Part shown: in pieces, positions 41,563-53,848 of the stretch | How the letters are laid out: each line of letters starts with the position of its first letter | Numbering within the stretch: position 1 is the stretch's first letter | Source: Trichoplax adhaerens | Taxonomy: Eukaryota; Placozoa; Uniplacotomia; Trichoplacea; Trichoplacidae | NCBI RefSeq assembly: GCF_000150275.1 | Contig: NW_002060964.1 | Location: 920,975-984,974, forward strand | DNA: 64,000 bases | Direction: 5' to 3' | The notes under the pieces: generated by a model | Seen by the model: only the letters and a program-made list of their open reading frames with translations | Told to the model about the DNA's origin: nothing | The model's database searches: none | Program-made: the position numbers and the translations under genes

Positions 41563-41568
41563 AATAAA
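41563..41568 (+). terminator. Candidate polyadenylation signal of ADAM gene B
   Basis: An AATAAA hexamer lies 85 nt after the ADAM gene B stop codon. Convergent WDHD1 ends about 400 bp further on, so the two 3' ends are close together. Confidence 0.4.
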
Positions 41569-41978
41569 CTTTAGCTAATCCGGTATATTTAAATTAGTAA
41601 TCCTTATCTTGAATCTGCTAAATATACCAACACAATGTGTAAAATCGTTTTTTTATCAATGTAAAAATGTGTTAAAGGATCTTAAGCACTACACAAATAT
41701 TAAACTATTTATGAATCGTTATCCAACAAATGATTTTAAAATTTATTTATAGACTGATTTCAGAGACTGAAGAAGATCATTATCAGTCAACGTGTACATT
41801 TTTATATCTAATAGATTATTAATATTTAATCACCTACTACAGCAGGCGATTCTTTCCAATATCAATCAAAGAAAGTACTGTATACATTACAAAATGTTTC
41901 TTATCAGCTACATGTAAAATTTAAGATTATGACTTATTACTGATAATAAATCAATTTTGGAGATCATTTCTATCGTTT

Positions 41979-44900
41979 CAACGAATACCACTGGCAGTCA
42001 GAATATTCTGGTAAACTGGTTCGCACTTTTATATACAATAAAAGTAAGCAAAGCAACGCTACTGGCTGCCTTCATCCAAGGTAACGCTAATATTACCTTG
42101 AGACTCTCCATGATCAGTATCTTGAGATGCTTTAAAGGACCAAATCTGGCAGTAAATACATAGCGGTTTATCAATCGTGTTACCATAATGTAGTGCATAT
42201 ATAATCAATTAAATGTAAACAAATTAATTTTCTGCAGAATGAAAAATGTAATCGTGGCTATAAAACATAAGTTCTACCATTAACGTTTTCATCTGCATTA
42301 CCGTTTTCTCATCTGCGGTCATTTGACGCCATTTTTTCGTTGCCAGACTGATAATTTCTCGATGTGCCGCAGTAGGATTTTCTTTTTCTAAATGCGATCG
42401 GATTGAATCGAACCAAAGTGTGAACGATGAGACCCTAAAAAGAAATTGTTTATTCAGATTATGTTGTAGGATAATGTAATCGTCACTTTTTTTTCCGACT
42501 GACTTGGTCTTTTTTTCCTTCACTTCCGGTTTTTCTTCGGCTTTTCGAGTCTCTTTAAGGGTGTCAAATAACTTCGCTTGGCGCTATAAAGTATGCGTGA
42601 TGCAAAAGTTAAACAGTTACTTAGTTATTCTCACTTAGTCGTAAATAGTGATGGCAGTGTCAAATCATACCTGAACTTTAACTTTTTTCATATTTTCTCG
42701 CTTTTGTTCTAAAACGTTAATAACTAATGTTAATGGCACGAACGTGAACAGATTTCATGATAATAATTGTAACTGAGTACCTGCAGGATTTCCAGGATAA
42801 CCTCTTCGTTTAGGAGTAATGTCACTATTCGTAAGATTATCGAAATAGCTCATACCCCTTAATCGTGACGTCTTACTGGGGCTCTCAGATACCTGTCAAT
42901 CAAATTTGTAAATTAAAATCTTCTTTCTAAAACTTAAGTATCTATATCGAGTGTCGAATTGCTCATACTTTGAAAGGATTAGAGGCTTCAACAACAGGCA
43001 TGAGACGATCTGCTATGTTAAATATAATAAATCTACTTAAATCTAGGTGTATATGTAGTACTATACATGACCCAACTATAACTTCTAAAGCTGTACTTAC
43101 CCTTGCCGTCAAGTGAATCAGCATTACTTAAAAATGAACTATTCTTTACTTGTTCATCTTCGAACCTATAGTATATGTTTACAAATTGCGAATAACATTA
43201 TAAAAAAGTAATGTCCGAAATATTACGAAAATGGACTAAAAAAATTTTGGATATGATAACTAACTCATTTTCAGTGGTTCTGGAATTCTTCTTGTGCGAT
43301 ACGATGCCACTCCCGTTATCTGTTTGTAATTCTTCATTTCGTTTTGTTAGAGGACTAGCATATTCCCTTGAAAGAGCAGATAAATCGCTAAAAAACTTTC
43401 GCCGCGGAGGTTCCAGGAAATTACCGCCTCCCTCCTCCTCTTCCTCTTCATCTTCTTCAATTTCTAGATTATCACCTAATTCCATTCTTCGCTGATAAAT
43501 ATCTTCCAATTTTTGAGATAACGCCATTCGCCTATTACGCGCAGCATATTTAATAGCTAAGCTAATCTGTAAAAGAAATAATAGTTGCTATTTCCCAATA
43601 TACATTTGAATTCCAATAAAAGTACATATACATACGGTATGTTCATCAGATAATAGTTCACATAATTCCGCTGCACGAAATTCACGATCAGACTTACATG
43701 CCAACTGAAATCAATATTGATATGAGTATATTATTGACATGGATATTTTAAGAGAAACTGTTGTATTCTCATATCAATAAGTAAAAACAATAAAATGCTA
43801 CTATGTAATTCATAGTATTCACCGCAAATAGTTTCATAATAGTAGCATTTTGTTCCTTCACGTTGTTTCCATCATGCAGCTTCATAAATTTAGCATTGTT
43901 ATTCCAAAGATATCTTTCCTATTAACATGCATTGTCCAGTTACGTTTCATCAAGTTTAATTATATTTAGAACTATTAAGTAAGCCCAACCTCAAGGGAGC
44001 TTTTGTCGGTATTTATCTCGCATAAGGGAATTTGAAGTGGTAATACGGTCGCCACGGGACGTGGTACAGTAGAAGGATAAGCGGACGCTTTACATAAAAT
44101 ACAGCGCAGCTGGCGTGAGTTGCCATTTAGCCCAATTGCCCAATAAGTATCTGATTTGTTTTTCGACTGATAAAAGCATTTCATGTATTAATTTTAAGAC
44201 GACATATATAGTTAATATCAAAAAAGTAGCAATGAGAGGATTGCTGAGTCATTATGCTAGCATACCAGCTGTCTGGCATTTAGCACAGGAATCCAACTAT
44301 AACCATACGATTTTTGTAATACTCTCACTATTCCAGCAGTATCGTAAGTGACGGGTACGCCTTCATCACTGAAACTATACGTTCACGTAAAGATTAGAAT
44401 TAAACAATGATAAATAATAGCCGCCAGCTTTTCATTGCAATACACAATACAATTACTATTACCCTAGCCATGATAGCTTTGATCCAGGTGTGATAGGTAA
44501 AGCAGGTTCTAAATATTTATAAATGGAACGACCTTTCTTAGCATCAATGATCTTAACATTAAATCGCTGATTATTGTCGAAAGGTACTCCAGCATGATAT
44601 ACCACCATAATGATATCATCATGTCCTGACATGGCTACAACAGGGCCTGCCAAAGTAAATATTCCTAATTGTATTCCTGATATCGAATATATTCTAACGT
44701 TAAAATTGTCAGTGGCTGCAGCTACCCAGGTTTTACCAGCAGCAATGGCCTACAACATAATTAGGTTAAATACACGTAAGTACACCGATAGTAAGAAACT
44801 AAAAGTAATGCATCAAGATACCTTAATAATCTCTTTTTCTGGCATGGTAGTTGACCATTCTTTGGAGTTATCCCAGGTAGAGAAATGTAAACAAACTAAA

Positions 44901-47900
44901 GTACTAGTAGTAAGGATTGCAAATTAAAAGATAAAATTAGTACTTCTAGTATAACTACTCGATCATTACCTATCGAAATAAACCATTGTAATTATATTGT
45001 ATTGTAGTGATCTAGCTTGAATAGTGGCAAAGTAAATGAAATGATGGTACTAATGCTAACTGTATTACCTAGCCATACTATCATTTCCTTCAGAAGCAAG
45101 AAGAAGAGCTTGCGATGATAAAGCTGCCAAGCTATGATTTAGATGATTAGCAATATGTAATGCATGATGCGTAGTGACATCATGAAATTCTACATCAATT
45201 GACGATAGATCATCTTCTGTGTGATGATGCACAACACCAACAGAGTTCCACATCTAAGTGAAAGCGAACATAATTAGATTATATCGTCACTTCATGCACG
45301 TTATGAATTTTAGTATCCAACCATAATTCGATGATTCAGGTATTTTGGTGTTGAACCAGGCTGAAATTCCCGTTGTAGTGTGATGGCAACGGGTTTAGGC
45401 TGCCTCCGTACGGTCTATGGCCCGTGTCGTAATAACATACATTAAAATGGATCATAAAGCCGGAGCGTTAGTACATAAATATAAAATGCCATTTTAAAGT
45501 TATATTTGACAACTTTATTCCTAACCACTTTGTCATCTTCAACAATAAATCTATCAAGGTTGTTGTCTATTCCGGACGATAGACCTAAAAAGTCAGAGCT
45601 AATTATTTCATATTGCCAGCCTTGTCTTTAATGAAATAACTGCAACCTCAAAAAAAAGATTGTGTGTTACTTTTCTCATACTTATATTGTCATCTTCTTC
45701 CTCTGCGCTGTCGATAACAAAATTGCTACGTTTACACCTCTTTTGCTGGTCCAATACCATTTCATCGTCCAATGAATCGATATCCTTTAGATCAATTCCA
45801 TTGTTTACATCATCATCTGCATCCTTTTTCAAAGTCTGATGTATTTTCTGAAGACAGCAGACAGGTAGAATTTAATGAAATATATTTTTAACTGAAAATT
45901 ATCCTACAATGTAATATACCCTTTTTTCACTAGATTTCTTTAATAAATCTTCTGGAATAATATTGCTACAGATGCCTAATTGACCCTATCAAGATAAAGA
46001 CGGATAATTCTTTAATCAAAAGTATACACTGATTTAAAGGTATATGAAACTTCTTCCTTACCTCGATATCAGTATAGGCAATTTCGTTAGCAGACGGGTG
46101 CCAAGACAGACCAGTAATTTTTAGGTTTTTATCGTGCGTTACCCTATCGGTACAGTGTTTTGGAACGAGTACAGAAATAGAATTTAGCGCAAACTTTATA
46201 CGGGAGAAAAGAACGATAGTTAAAAATAGAAGTATTTTAATAACATACTTATCAATTACTTCTTCCCTGGATACATTCCAAATAATTATGACTCCATCAT
46301 CTCCAGCGGAAGCCAAATATTTACCATTGGGAGACCATACCAAAGTACTTATGATCTATACAAATTGAGGTTAAATTTAATATATTGCACATATCTTCCT
46401 AACGGTAACTATCTCTATTACATACGTTTTCATGACCATTTTCACTCAAATTTCCAATTTTTTTCCAGGAAGAACGCTTATATAGCTGTATATTCAATGT
46501 ACAAATATCGCTTAAATTACGCTATGACTGGTAGCAACAACATATCAGTTTATCAATACTAACCTCAATAGCACAGTCTATGGGTATTGCTAATAATTCT
46601 CCACTCTTAGGTTGCCAGGCTAAACGACAAAACGATTTAGTGGCCGAAATATCATTGCATTTAGGCAAAATGGATAGCGAATGACTGCAATCCTGTATTT
46701 GTTAAGGCAATAGTAAGATTGTGTTAATTTGTCCATCAATTGCTTCCCAAGTGTCGGATGCATTATTGTACTATTTATGATTTTATTATCCTAATAATGC
46801 AAACATTGTCGAAATTGCATCTTACATAAGTTTTCATATCCCAAATTTTCACTGTTCCGTCGCAACTTGACGATACCTAGGTGATGTATTGAAATTGAAT
46901 CAAGTCACTAACAGAAACACAGTTTTGAGAATTTACGCTGCATGTACGGTAATCATTTTACCAAATAACTGTCAGTTGGATCGAATGCTACGGTGAGTAT
47001 AGGAGCTTCGTGACCAGTTAAAGTATGATTGTTATAGTTATTAACAGAGACAACTTTAATTTCGAAATCCCTTAATAAATAATTATAAGATATATATCAG
47101 ACATTTTATCAGCAACAGTTAAGTCAAGTTAAAAATATATATATATATTGAACGCCACTACATGACGGAACAACTATGACATGACTACTTTATTCAATGT
47201 ATTTTAAATCTGGAAATCCATTCATTTCGTCTATAATATTCTTTATCCCATGCATATGTTAACAAATGCTATCCAATTTATAAGTCACTATTAACATCAG
47301 CTTACTCAGCTCCGGCAGCAACTTTATCTCCATGTTGATTAAAAGTGACATGAGAAACTTGTGCTGTAAATCGTGTTACGATTCCATCAGGGGTACCCTA
47401 AGGAAACATAATACCATTGTCAATGACGAAGCATTGCTTGAAGCCTATGAGCGACAGCAAGAGCACAATCCATACGCACAAAGACGATTGTAGGCGCACA
47501 GCAGTACACTTTATCAAGAAAAGTGTTTGCGACAATTTACCGTTGGAAAAGAATACATCCACACAGAATTACTTTCACCAACAGCGACAAGGAAATTATT
47601 CTGAAATGATTTGATATCAGGATGAGAAAAGATTGATCTTGAGCATATCCGTCTGAGTATTAGAAATACTACTGCAGCTGTCTTACGAAGTCGTTTAAAT
47701 TACTTTCTACACGTGATAACTATTAGTCAAACATATATATTAGACGCTGTAGGCAATGCCGTTTGAACTAAGAGCAATTCAATTACAAATGGCATCATGA
47801 ATGATTTGCTTCTGTTATCAAAGTCTCTAACTTCCATTTACACCGTTGTATTTGAGATAGAAACATTGCTAACGATGCATACGATCGAGTACAAAATATA

Positions 47901-48396
47901 GTCACTGAATTATTTCATAATTAAAAAATTCATAGTGAGTAATTGCCATTTATAATACCTTAACAGCAATACTGTTTACTGGATGCTTGACTCCAACTGA
48001 AACTGGATCATCATCGTCGTGACCATGGTAAATTCTAACATCGCCATCACTACCTGCTGTTGCTAAATGCCTATAGCAAGAAATACAGTCCATCAAGCCG
48101 TATGTTTCATTTTAATTATTGAATGCTAAAGACTACTTTTTGCTCTATCCATTCGTCTCCTGACCAAACAAAATCACTTAGACATTCTTTAATTTTTATT
48201 AACACTATTGCATAGGTGATCGTTTCTTATTTTACTCCGAGTGCTACATCAGTGTAGGAGACCATACGTACACGTTACGTTGAAAGCTACTCTATCAACG
48301 AAGCATTAGGCTGACTTACTCTCCATTAGAACTATAGCAAACATCGGTATGGCCTTCGCTGTGAGCAAATCTCATACATTCCTTGACTATAACCAT
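41979..48396 (-). CDS. WDHD1: WDHD1 / AND-1 (CTF4) replisome protein
   Basis: AND-1/Ctf4 is the replisome hub linking CMG helicase to polymerase alpha. About 29 exons, transcript order: 48396–48320, 48070–47959, 47600–47541, 47397–47306, 47070–46962, 46876–46826, 46692–46564, 46485–46426, 46355–46249, 46143–46062, 45985–45920, 45835–45682, 45584–45526, 45414–45322, 45253–45069, 44903–44822, 44749–44463, 44374–44266, 44166–43990, 43918–43823, 43704–43636, 43566–43265, 43165–43101, 43012–42969, 42892–42781, 42708–42671, 42583–42302, 42145–42097, and a tentative last exon 42016–41979. All phases agree. Domains: N-terminal WD40 propeller (about 1–310; e.g. ATAGSDGDVRIYHG, SSSCDGTVKIWD); acidic linker; middle SepB-type propeller (about 387–730; MWNSVGVV, FTLAGPVVAMSGH, KSDTYWAIGLN); Glu-rich coiled stretch; NPFKVS motif; C-terminal HMG box (about 991–1045; FTLWFDSIR, ENPTAAHREI, IWSFKA). 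Length is about 1060 aa, versus roughly 1130 in vertebrates. The last exon and the true stop are uncertain. Confidence 0.93.
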
Positions 48397-48979
48397 TTCT
48401 ATTGAAAAATTGAACAAGAAGGATAAAAATCTCTTTTAGTGATGAGTATCCATATCCATACGAGCTTTTTGCACAAGAAGATCACTCACGAACATGCATG
48501 AATGATATCCTATCTTTGATGGACAATGTCCGTTACGACATGATAGCAAAGCAACCTCAAAGCCTAAAATATGCAATTCTACTATCAAGCCTATCTATCT
48601 AGCACCTATTATTATTCCATACCTTAGCTCTCTCTGAATATGAACAACAGTAATGAATGATTCCTTGGTTGAGAAAAGTTGAGATCAACTTGATGGATTC
48701 TGATGTCTGTAGGGCAAGAGTCAATGCTGTCAGGGATTTCTTGCTTTGACGCTCTCTCTCTCCAATCAATTGGTGAATGTCCTCCAACAACAGTAATGGT
48801 GGTTTTAATGACTGCAATGGATTTTAAACCAGTATTTCATGCAATAGTAGAAGGGATAGCTGCAATATTCAACTATTTGTAGCCAAGAAATGACTTGATT
48901 GGATCGCTAAAGAGAGCTGCTCCAGCGACAGCATTCATTCTTTATTATTTTGATGGATTGGATTTCGCGCCAAGTTGAA

Positions 48980-49045
48980 TGTACCGTGTACAGTACACGT
49001 AGTACAGTACTGTACAATATATACTGTACAAGTGTACTGTACTGT
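48980..49045. repeat. Outlying GTAC palindrome cluster
   Basis: Dense overlapping self-complementary words (GTACCGTGTACAGTAC, AGTACAGTACTGTAC, AAGTGTACTGTACTG) within about 65 bp. The same words build the main array from 49.43 kb. A further short cluster lies at 49100–49120. Long intrastrand hairpins are possible. Confidence 0.75.
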
Positions 49046-49429
49046 AGATGTCCATTGTCCAGGACGGTAGACTGTCAAGGGCCGATTCTGTGCAGCTCAG
49101 TACTGTACTGTACTGTACTATACGTCTGATAGACTCCACTGGTGTCGTTTCGGTAGCATTGCTATTTTCACAACTAACTTCGTTCTCAGTGAAAATACAC
49201 TTCGCATCATTTTGGACTTGCCTTAATTGCTTACTGTAATTACTGTACTGTAAGTCACGGTAGTGACAGTGTTGGCAAGGGTAATGCTCTGTGACTTTTT
49301 CTATATTCCATACAACATTACTATCCATTGACAGTATGAGTCTGAATTGGATATTGAGATAGACATGATGCATTAAGATGAAAGCCAGAGTACAGTTACG
49401 CAAAGCATGCTGAAATACTATACTGTATA

Positions 49430-50345
49430 CTTTAATTTGCCTGTGCATCTCATAGTGCTGTAGTTCGTGTCGAGTTGAAGCGTCAACCACTTTGTAAAGC
49501 GAGACTACGGTACAGTGTACAGTGTACAGTACGTAGAACAAACTACTGTACTGTACACTAGAAAAGGTGTACAGTACAGTACTGTAGTGTTTGATTTGCC
49601 TGTTCATCTCATAGTGGATCTCATAGTATACAGTGTACAGTGTACAGTACCGTACTGCGTTCCACCGTACTGTACTGTACAGTGTACAGTACATTACAGT
49701 ACTGTACAGTACACTAGAAATGGTATACACAGTACTGTACTGTAGTGTTTGATTTGCCTTTCCATCTCATAGTGGATCTCATAGTGTACAGTACAGTACA
49801 GTGTTCCACCGTACTGTACACTGTACAGTACGTGTACTGTACATTCAAGTACTGTAAGTGTACAAGCAACGACACTACAGTATAAATGGTGTACTGTTGA
49901 TTTGCCTGTCCATCTCATTGTGCTGTAGTTCGTGTCGAGTTGCAGCCTCGACCATTTTGTAAAGCAAGACTACAGTACAGTATAGTACAGTACAGTACAG
50001 TGTACAGTACCGCGTTCCACCGTACTGTACTGTACTGTACAGTGTACAGTACAGTAGAACAAACGACACTAGAAATGGTGTACAGTACTGTATACTGTAG
50101 TACTGTAGTGTTTGATTTGCCTGTCCATCTCATAGTGCTGTAGTTCGTTTCGAGTTGAAGCCTCAACACTCTTGTAAAGCAAGATTTGCCTGTTCATCTC
50201 ATAGTGCTGTAGTTCGTGTCGTGAAGCCTCAACTACCTTGTAAAGCAAGACTACAGTACAGTGTACAGTGTACAGTACCGCGTTCCACCGTACTGTACTG
50301 TACTGTACTGTACAGTACAACCAGCGACCCTACAAATGGTGTCGT
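49430..50345. repeat. Palindromic GTAC-rich repeat array, six units
   Basis: A non-palindromic marker, GATTTGCCTGTCCATCTCAT with small changes, begins units near 49436, 49590, 49750, 49900, 50114 and 50185. Several units continue with GTGCTGTAGTTCGTGTCGAG and a TTGTAAAGCAAGACTACAGT element. Each unit then carries runs of GTACAGTGTACAGTAC, a central CGTTCCACCGTACTGTAC word, and CACTAGAAATGGTGTACAG. Unit length is irregular (about 70–215 bp) because internal blocks are lost or duplicated. Almost all inter-marker sequence is self-complementary, so long hairpins or cruciforms could form. No transposase ORF or clear terminal repeats were found. Confidence 0.9.
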
Positions 50346-50650
50346 TGGTTCAAGTATTTTCCCGCCAACATGCGCTGGAAATGTGATCGTAGTGTACAGT
50401 GTACAGTACGATCACTGCTACCAGCATACTGTAGCAGTCTGATGCTATGGGTACAGGAGGTACAGTAGACTACAGTACAACTCAGGATGACTACAGTCCA
50501 GTGGTGCACTGTAGCGTGCAGACTGTACCTCCTGCAGGAACAATGACAAGGGAATCCACTATTGCTGGAGGAGAGAAATGATCCAATCTTTTGTCCGCCT
50601 TGGCTCTAATTTCTGAATGAAAACGACTTGCATCGGATGCAGTTTCCACC

Positions 50651-53574
50651 ATGTCTTCTTTAAGGTACGCTATTTGATGGTATCCATTGGTTCAAATGCA
50701 TGTCGAAAGGCATCCTTGTTATTGCACACCAATCAATAGTGTTGGAAGAAAGAATTGGACGGTAGTCATGTAGTGGAAAATGCGCAGTAAAACAACAACA
50801 ACAGCGATCGGACATGACACTAGCTTAGAAAGCGTCTTTCTCAATCAGTCATTCCTGAATCAAGATAGTGTTACATATCCAAAGCGATTTGCTAAACAGT
50901 CTGTAGCATGTTATTGCAACCAGGAGGAACTTTACCCTCAACTTTTTACTGTCTTCATACTAAATAAAGGTGGCATCATGTTAGTTACAGTACAGTATTT
51001 CAAAATCGATCTCCACAAGACCACAGTCGGAATAGACTGCAGTAAGAGTGCTTTCGGTATTGATTGTTGCCATTTCTATCTTACTCCGAAATCATGAAAC
51101 TCACTTGTCCTTCAATAACTCGAGCATCATCACACCATAGATAGATACTTCATTGCATAGAACATACCATTTTGTCTACTACCAAAGATGGATCGCTTTC
51201 TACCCATGAATGACGTCGCTCCTGTGCTACTGTAGTAGATACTTACTGTAGTCTGCTTGATTGAATCAATTCACTTGCAGGAGCAAAACGGGATGACTGT
51301 TTCATTTGACACAAGTTAATTGACAACTTTTTTTATCACCCACAGAGCTCGAAAACAAATCGACTACAGCAAGTTTGATGTGGTAGAAGACGCCAGTGAT
51401 GGTAATGTACCTCCAACATATTTCATATTCAATATCAAACTTGTTTATCTACGGTATTGATGATCTCGATCTGGATCATCAATATGAACAACAGTCATCA
51501 ATGATAGTCTAGTCGGATTAATGTAGTTTACAACTGACTCAAATTGCTACCGTACTGTCTAATCCTATATATGGACATATCGAAAATCAGTCATGTAAAA
51601 GTGGATCAATTTTCTTTCTAGATGACTTTCAGGAAACGTCACAAGGTAAAAAAACAAAATCAACATCCCGCAAAGGGAAGGAAAAGAAGGAAACTCTATC
51701 GAAAAATGCTACACCAGCAACCAACAACTTAGCAAGCCCTAACAAACCTAGGTAATCGAGTACACTAACGCTAGAAAAAGGCTACAGTTGCGCTTCCAGG
51801 CTTCTATTATCTTTCAATCGTCGTTGATTGGTTCCATGGTCTTTCAACTCAGCACAGTGTGGCTTTAAACCTGTCTAGACTTACAGTATACGTATTAGCA
51901 ATACAGATGAACTTATTCGAATCGATGAAAGATTTAAATACCTTACGTAATTTCTGATTACTTGCATTGACTGTCGTCAATCTGTAGTGATAAAAAGCCT
52001 TATTATAATATTGAACCGTAATCCTGCCTTAAGTGGTTTGGATTAGGCCATCTATAGACAGCACAGTATTAGTAATATCGTGCTACTGTACTAAATTGAT
52101 CCAATTCAATCAAGTATTGGAAGCGATTGAAACAGTCATCAGTAAGCAAATGCAGCCTTTCACGGCCAGCGTTATCATCATGGATTACTAAAGTCAACAT
52201 TAACTTTATATTTGTAACTTTCGACAGATTATCGCGTTCCGAAAAAATGTTCCAGCGAGACTTGGAAGCGGCAATTAAAGCCTCTCAAGATTCAACAGGA
52301 GAAAGTAAAAATGAAAGTGGGGAATTAGTTTCGGAGAATTTAGAGGACGACGAAGAAGCAGCTGCTGACTCAGTTCACGAAGGTATTTTTTTTTACTGTT
52401 TTGCACTGTTGACAGACATTAGTTATAGATACAATATAGTTTGGAGCTTGAAGTGTAGAGTAAAATAGTAACGTCTCGTCAGCCGATAGTTTGCCCTTAC
52501 CGCTAATCTCGATATAAATTTTTGGGGGGGATTTTGATGACCAAAAGATGAAGCTAAGGAAGAGGAAGAAAGTGAAGAAGGCAAGGAATCTGATGAGAGC
52601 GAAGTTAAGCCGGTTAAGAAAGGTCGCAAAAGAGCTGCTACTGCTGCTGCTTCTACACCTGGACGACCGCGTAGGCAAGCAGCAGTCAAAAAAAGTAAGA
52701 AACAGATAGAAAGCGAAGACGAAGAAGGTAATCAACATCTGATTGAGATCTCTTTTCATAGCTAAAGCTTAATGTCAGCCACTGACGTTAGAGTTGCTTA
52801 CTTATTTATTACCGGTACTTAATGATTTTATTAATGGTTTTATGTTGTTGCTCAAACTTTCTTAAACAGATGATGACGATGATGAGAGTGCTTTCTCTGC
52901 TGAGGAAGAGGAAGAGGATGAAGACGATGAAGACAGCAGCAATAGCAGTGATATTAGCGAGGAATTCGTACCTCAGCCTAAAGGATCCAAGAAAAAGACG
53001 CCGGCTACGACTAAGAAAGGTAAAAAAGCAGCAGCAACCAACAATAAGCGTCAAAAAGTTACACCCCGTAAAGCTAAGCCTGCTGTCAAAAAAACTGCTA
53101 GCCCTAGAAAGATCAACCTCGATAAAATCAAACCAAATCGCCCTCGTCCTCGATGGAATGTTACTGGTAAGTGCTATTCAGCAATTTTTATAAAACTGTT
53201 AAAAAGCAATGAATCTTACTACGTATTCATGAACCTATCACATAAACCAGTTGTAAATAAGGCAGACAATACTCCCGGTAAGAAGGGGCGAAGTATTGGT
53301 AAATCTGGAAGAAAGAGTCTTGGAATGTCAAGAAGTTCTTCTACATGTAAGACACATGAAGGCTATGCTTTTCTCGTCCATTTCAATTTTGTACACATTT
53401 TATTTATTGCTGCTTTTGAATAATTATTAATTTGTAGCCAACTCCGGACTGGGAAGTACTCCTCTGCCATCCCCAGGTTCCGTTGCAAGTCCCTCAGCAG
53501 CGGTAGTTCGAATCGGTTTATCCAAAAAGCAGTCTGTAAAGCCGCTGCATCCAAGCGCTAATAATAGCAAATGA
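50651..53574 (+). CDS. RAD51AP1: RAD51-associated protein 1
   Basis: RAD51AP1 binds DNA and stimulates RAD51-mediated strand invasion in homologous recombination. Eight coding exons: 50651–50664, 51346–51401, 51622–51751, 52228–52382, 52548–52727, 52870–53166, 53266–53346, 53438–53574; about 349 aa, close to the human length. All phases agree. The 14-nt first exon (MSSL plus a split codon) lies in a CCACCATG context and gives RARKQIDYSKFD, matching the N-terminal DNA-binding start of the family. Further family matches are DDDFQETS, the EKMFQRDLEAAIKAS block, a long Asp/Glu then Lys/Arg-rich middle, and a tryptophan motif RPRPRWNVT. The strongest is the C-terminal RAD51-binding motif VVRIGLSKKQSVKPLHPS (about 327–344). 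An AT-hook-like TPGRPRR occurs in exon 5. It is divergent from WDHD1. Confidence 0.93.
50665..51345 (+). other. Intron 1 of RAD51AP1 (681 bp)
   Basis: Intron between the 14-nt first coding exon and exon 2. A 105-codon frame at 50780–51097 lies inside it but has no recognisable domain and is probably chance. Scattered ACAGTAC words from the neighbouring array extend into it. Confidence 0.65.
51752..52227 (+). other. Intron 3 of RAD51AP1 (476 bp)
   Basis: AT-rich intron bounded by GTAATC and TTTCGACAG. No feature was recognised inside it. Confidence 0.75.
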
Positions 53575-53842
53575 TCCAACCTCTCGTATTTTGTGATGGC
53601 TATTGCTCATCTTGTAGCACTGGAAGTCTAAATGTGCTGATTGCATTTTTTAGTAATTTTCTATTTCTACTTTCCATGGTTTATTTAATATTTAGTATCA
53701 TACTGTATCATTTTTATCACGCTATATCAGCTACATTTAGCTAATTAATGATATCCGGAAGCAAGAGTTTTAATTGTTCATCATCGTCCTCATAGTGAAG
53801 CCTTATATGTTGGTTTCATGTAAATATTGTATAGACATAGTA

Positions 53843-53848
53843 AATAAA
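53843..53848 (+). terminator. Candidate polyadenylation signal of RAD51AP1
   Basis: An AATAAA hexamer 269 nt after the RAD51AP1 stop codon. It is the nearest canonical signal seen downstream. Confidence 0.4.

Larger units (their letters stand above)
48397..50650. other. Head-to-head interval between WDHD1 and RAD51AP1
   Basis: The start codons of WDHD1 (minus, 48396) and RAD51AP1 (plus, 50651) are 2254 bp apart and divergent. This interval must hold both promoters. Most of it (about 48.98–50.53 kb) is rich in self-complementary GTAC words. No TATA box or other specific element could be assigned. Long open frames here are by-products of the repeat. Confidence 0.7.

Noticed and set aside
48945..50442. 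Many overlapping open frames (up to 261 codons) on both strands
   Set aside because: They are built from GTAC palindromes and translate to Tyr/Val/Leu/Cys-rich low-complexity sequence that is similar on both strands.
50685..50705. GGTTCAAATGC, resembling a tRNA B-box
   Set aside because: No cloverleaf partner stems or A-box at the expected spacing were found.
50780..51097. 105-codon plus-strand frame
   Set aside because: It lies inside intron 1 of RAD51AP1, has no recognisable domain and no splice-compatible continuation.
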